From contig JAXDLT010000393.1 in NCBI GenBank assembly GCA_034666465.1, forward strand, positions 1 to 18,922: a DNA stretch of 18,922 bases, given 5' to 3'. Below the pieces are notes generated by a model, which was not told the DNA's origin, did not search any database, and was given only the letters and a program-made list of their open reading frames with translations. Both the position numbers and the translations under genes were made by a program. The stretch is from CF-96 sp028287605 (lineage in GTDB: Bacteria; Chloroflexota; Dormibacteria; Aeolococcales; Aeolococcaceae). This document shows positions 18,917 to 18,922 of the stretch, in pieces. Position 1 is the stretch's first letter, and each line of letters begins with the position of its first letter.

Positions 18917-18922
18917 CGCCGC

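Overview
This is an 18.9 kb chromosomal window from a bacterium with very high G+C content. Codons end in G or C almost everywhere, GTG starts are common, and several genes have actinobacteria-like relatives. The gene content (greA-lysS-serS, dus, coaX, a BaeSR-like two-component system, DUF2079/DUF2064 proteins) fits a soil bacterium of the Chloroflexota/Candidatus Dormibacterota type or a deep actinobacterial lineage. This is inference; no rRNA or other decisive taxonomic marker is present. I found no tRNA, rRNA, CRISPR array, transposase or phage gene. No gene-free stretch exceeds 300 bases; the longest are 7346-7623 and 13623-13901, and both hold regulatory signals.

Layout. 1-2076: the 3' part of a PLP aminotransferase, an arylamine N-acetyltransferase, and a convergent single-domain rhodanese. 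2137-4381: a response regulator/histidine kinase pair on the minus strand, diverging from a small secreted Lys/Pro-rich protein. 4465-7345: a three-gene envelope-type operon (family 2 glycosyltransferase, DUF2064 nucleotidyltransferase-like protein, DUF2079 polytopic membrane protein) ending in a 13-bp hairpin. 7346-9030: a regulatory region with several dyads and a PLP-dependent group II decarboxylase. 9005-13622 (minus): greA-lysS-serS-hotdog thioesterase-methyltransferase, tightly packed. 13623-13901: a bidirectional promoter region with a strong candidate for a ~74-nt small RNA. 13902-15223: dus plus a coupled three-helix membrane protein. 15269-18109: three accessory envelope/secreted genes (a VPxTG-ended surface protein, a membrane-anchored pentapeptide-repeat protein, a four-cysteine secreted protein). 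18138-18902: coaX on the minus strand.

How genes are expressed. Two start types recur. Lead genes often carry a -10-like hexamer only 6-8 nt before the start codon, implying leaderless mRNAs; the clearest case is the rhodanese gene, TTGACG-N17-TAGAGT-N6-ATG. Downstream operon genes often start in a GTGA or ATGA overlap with the previous stop (five cases). By contrast the secreted Lys/Pro-rich gene and two accessory genes have Shine-Dalgarno sequences. The small-RNA candidate carries an exposed anti-Shine-Dalgarno-like CCTCCT plus a C7 run, so it could act on the SD-led class. That link is inference; the promoter, the two hairpins and the separate dus -10 downstream of them are seen directly.
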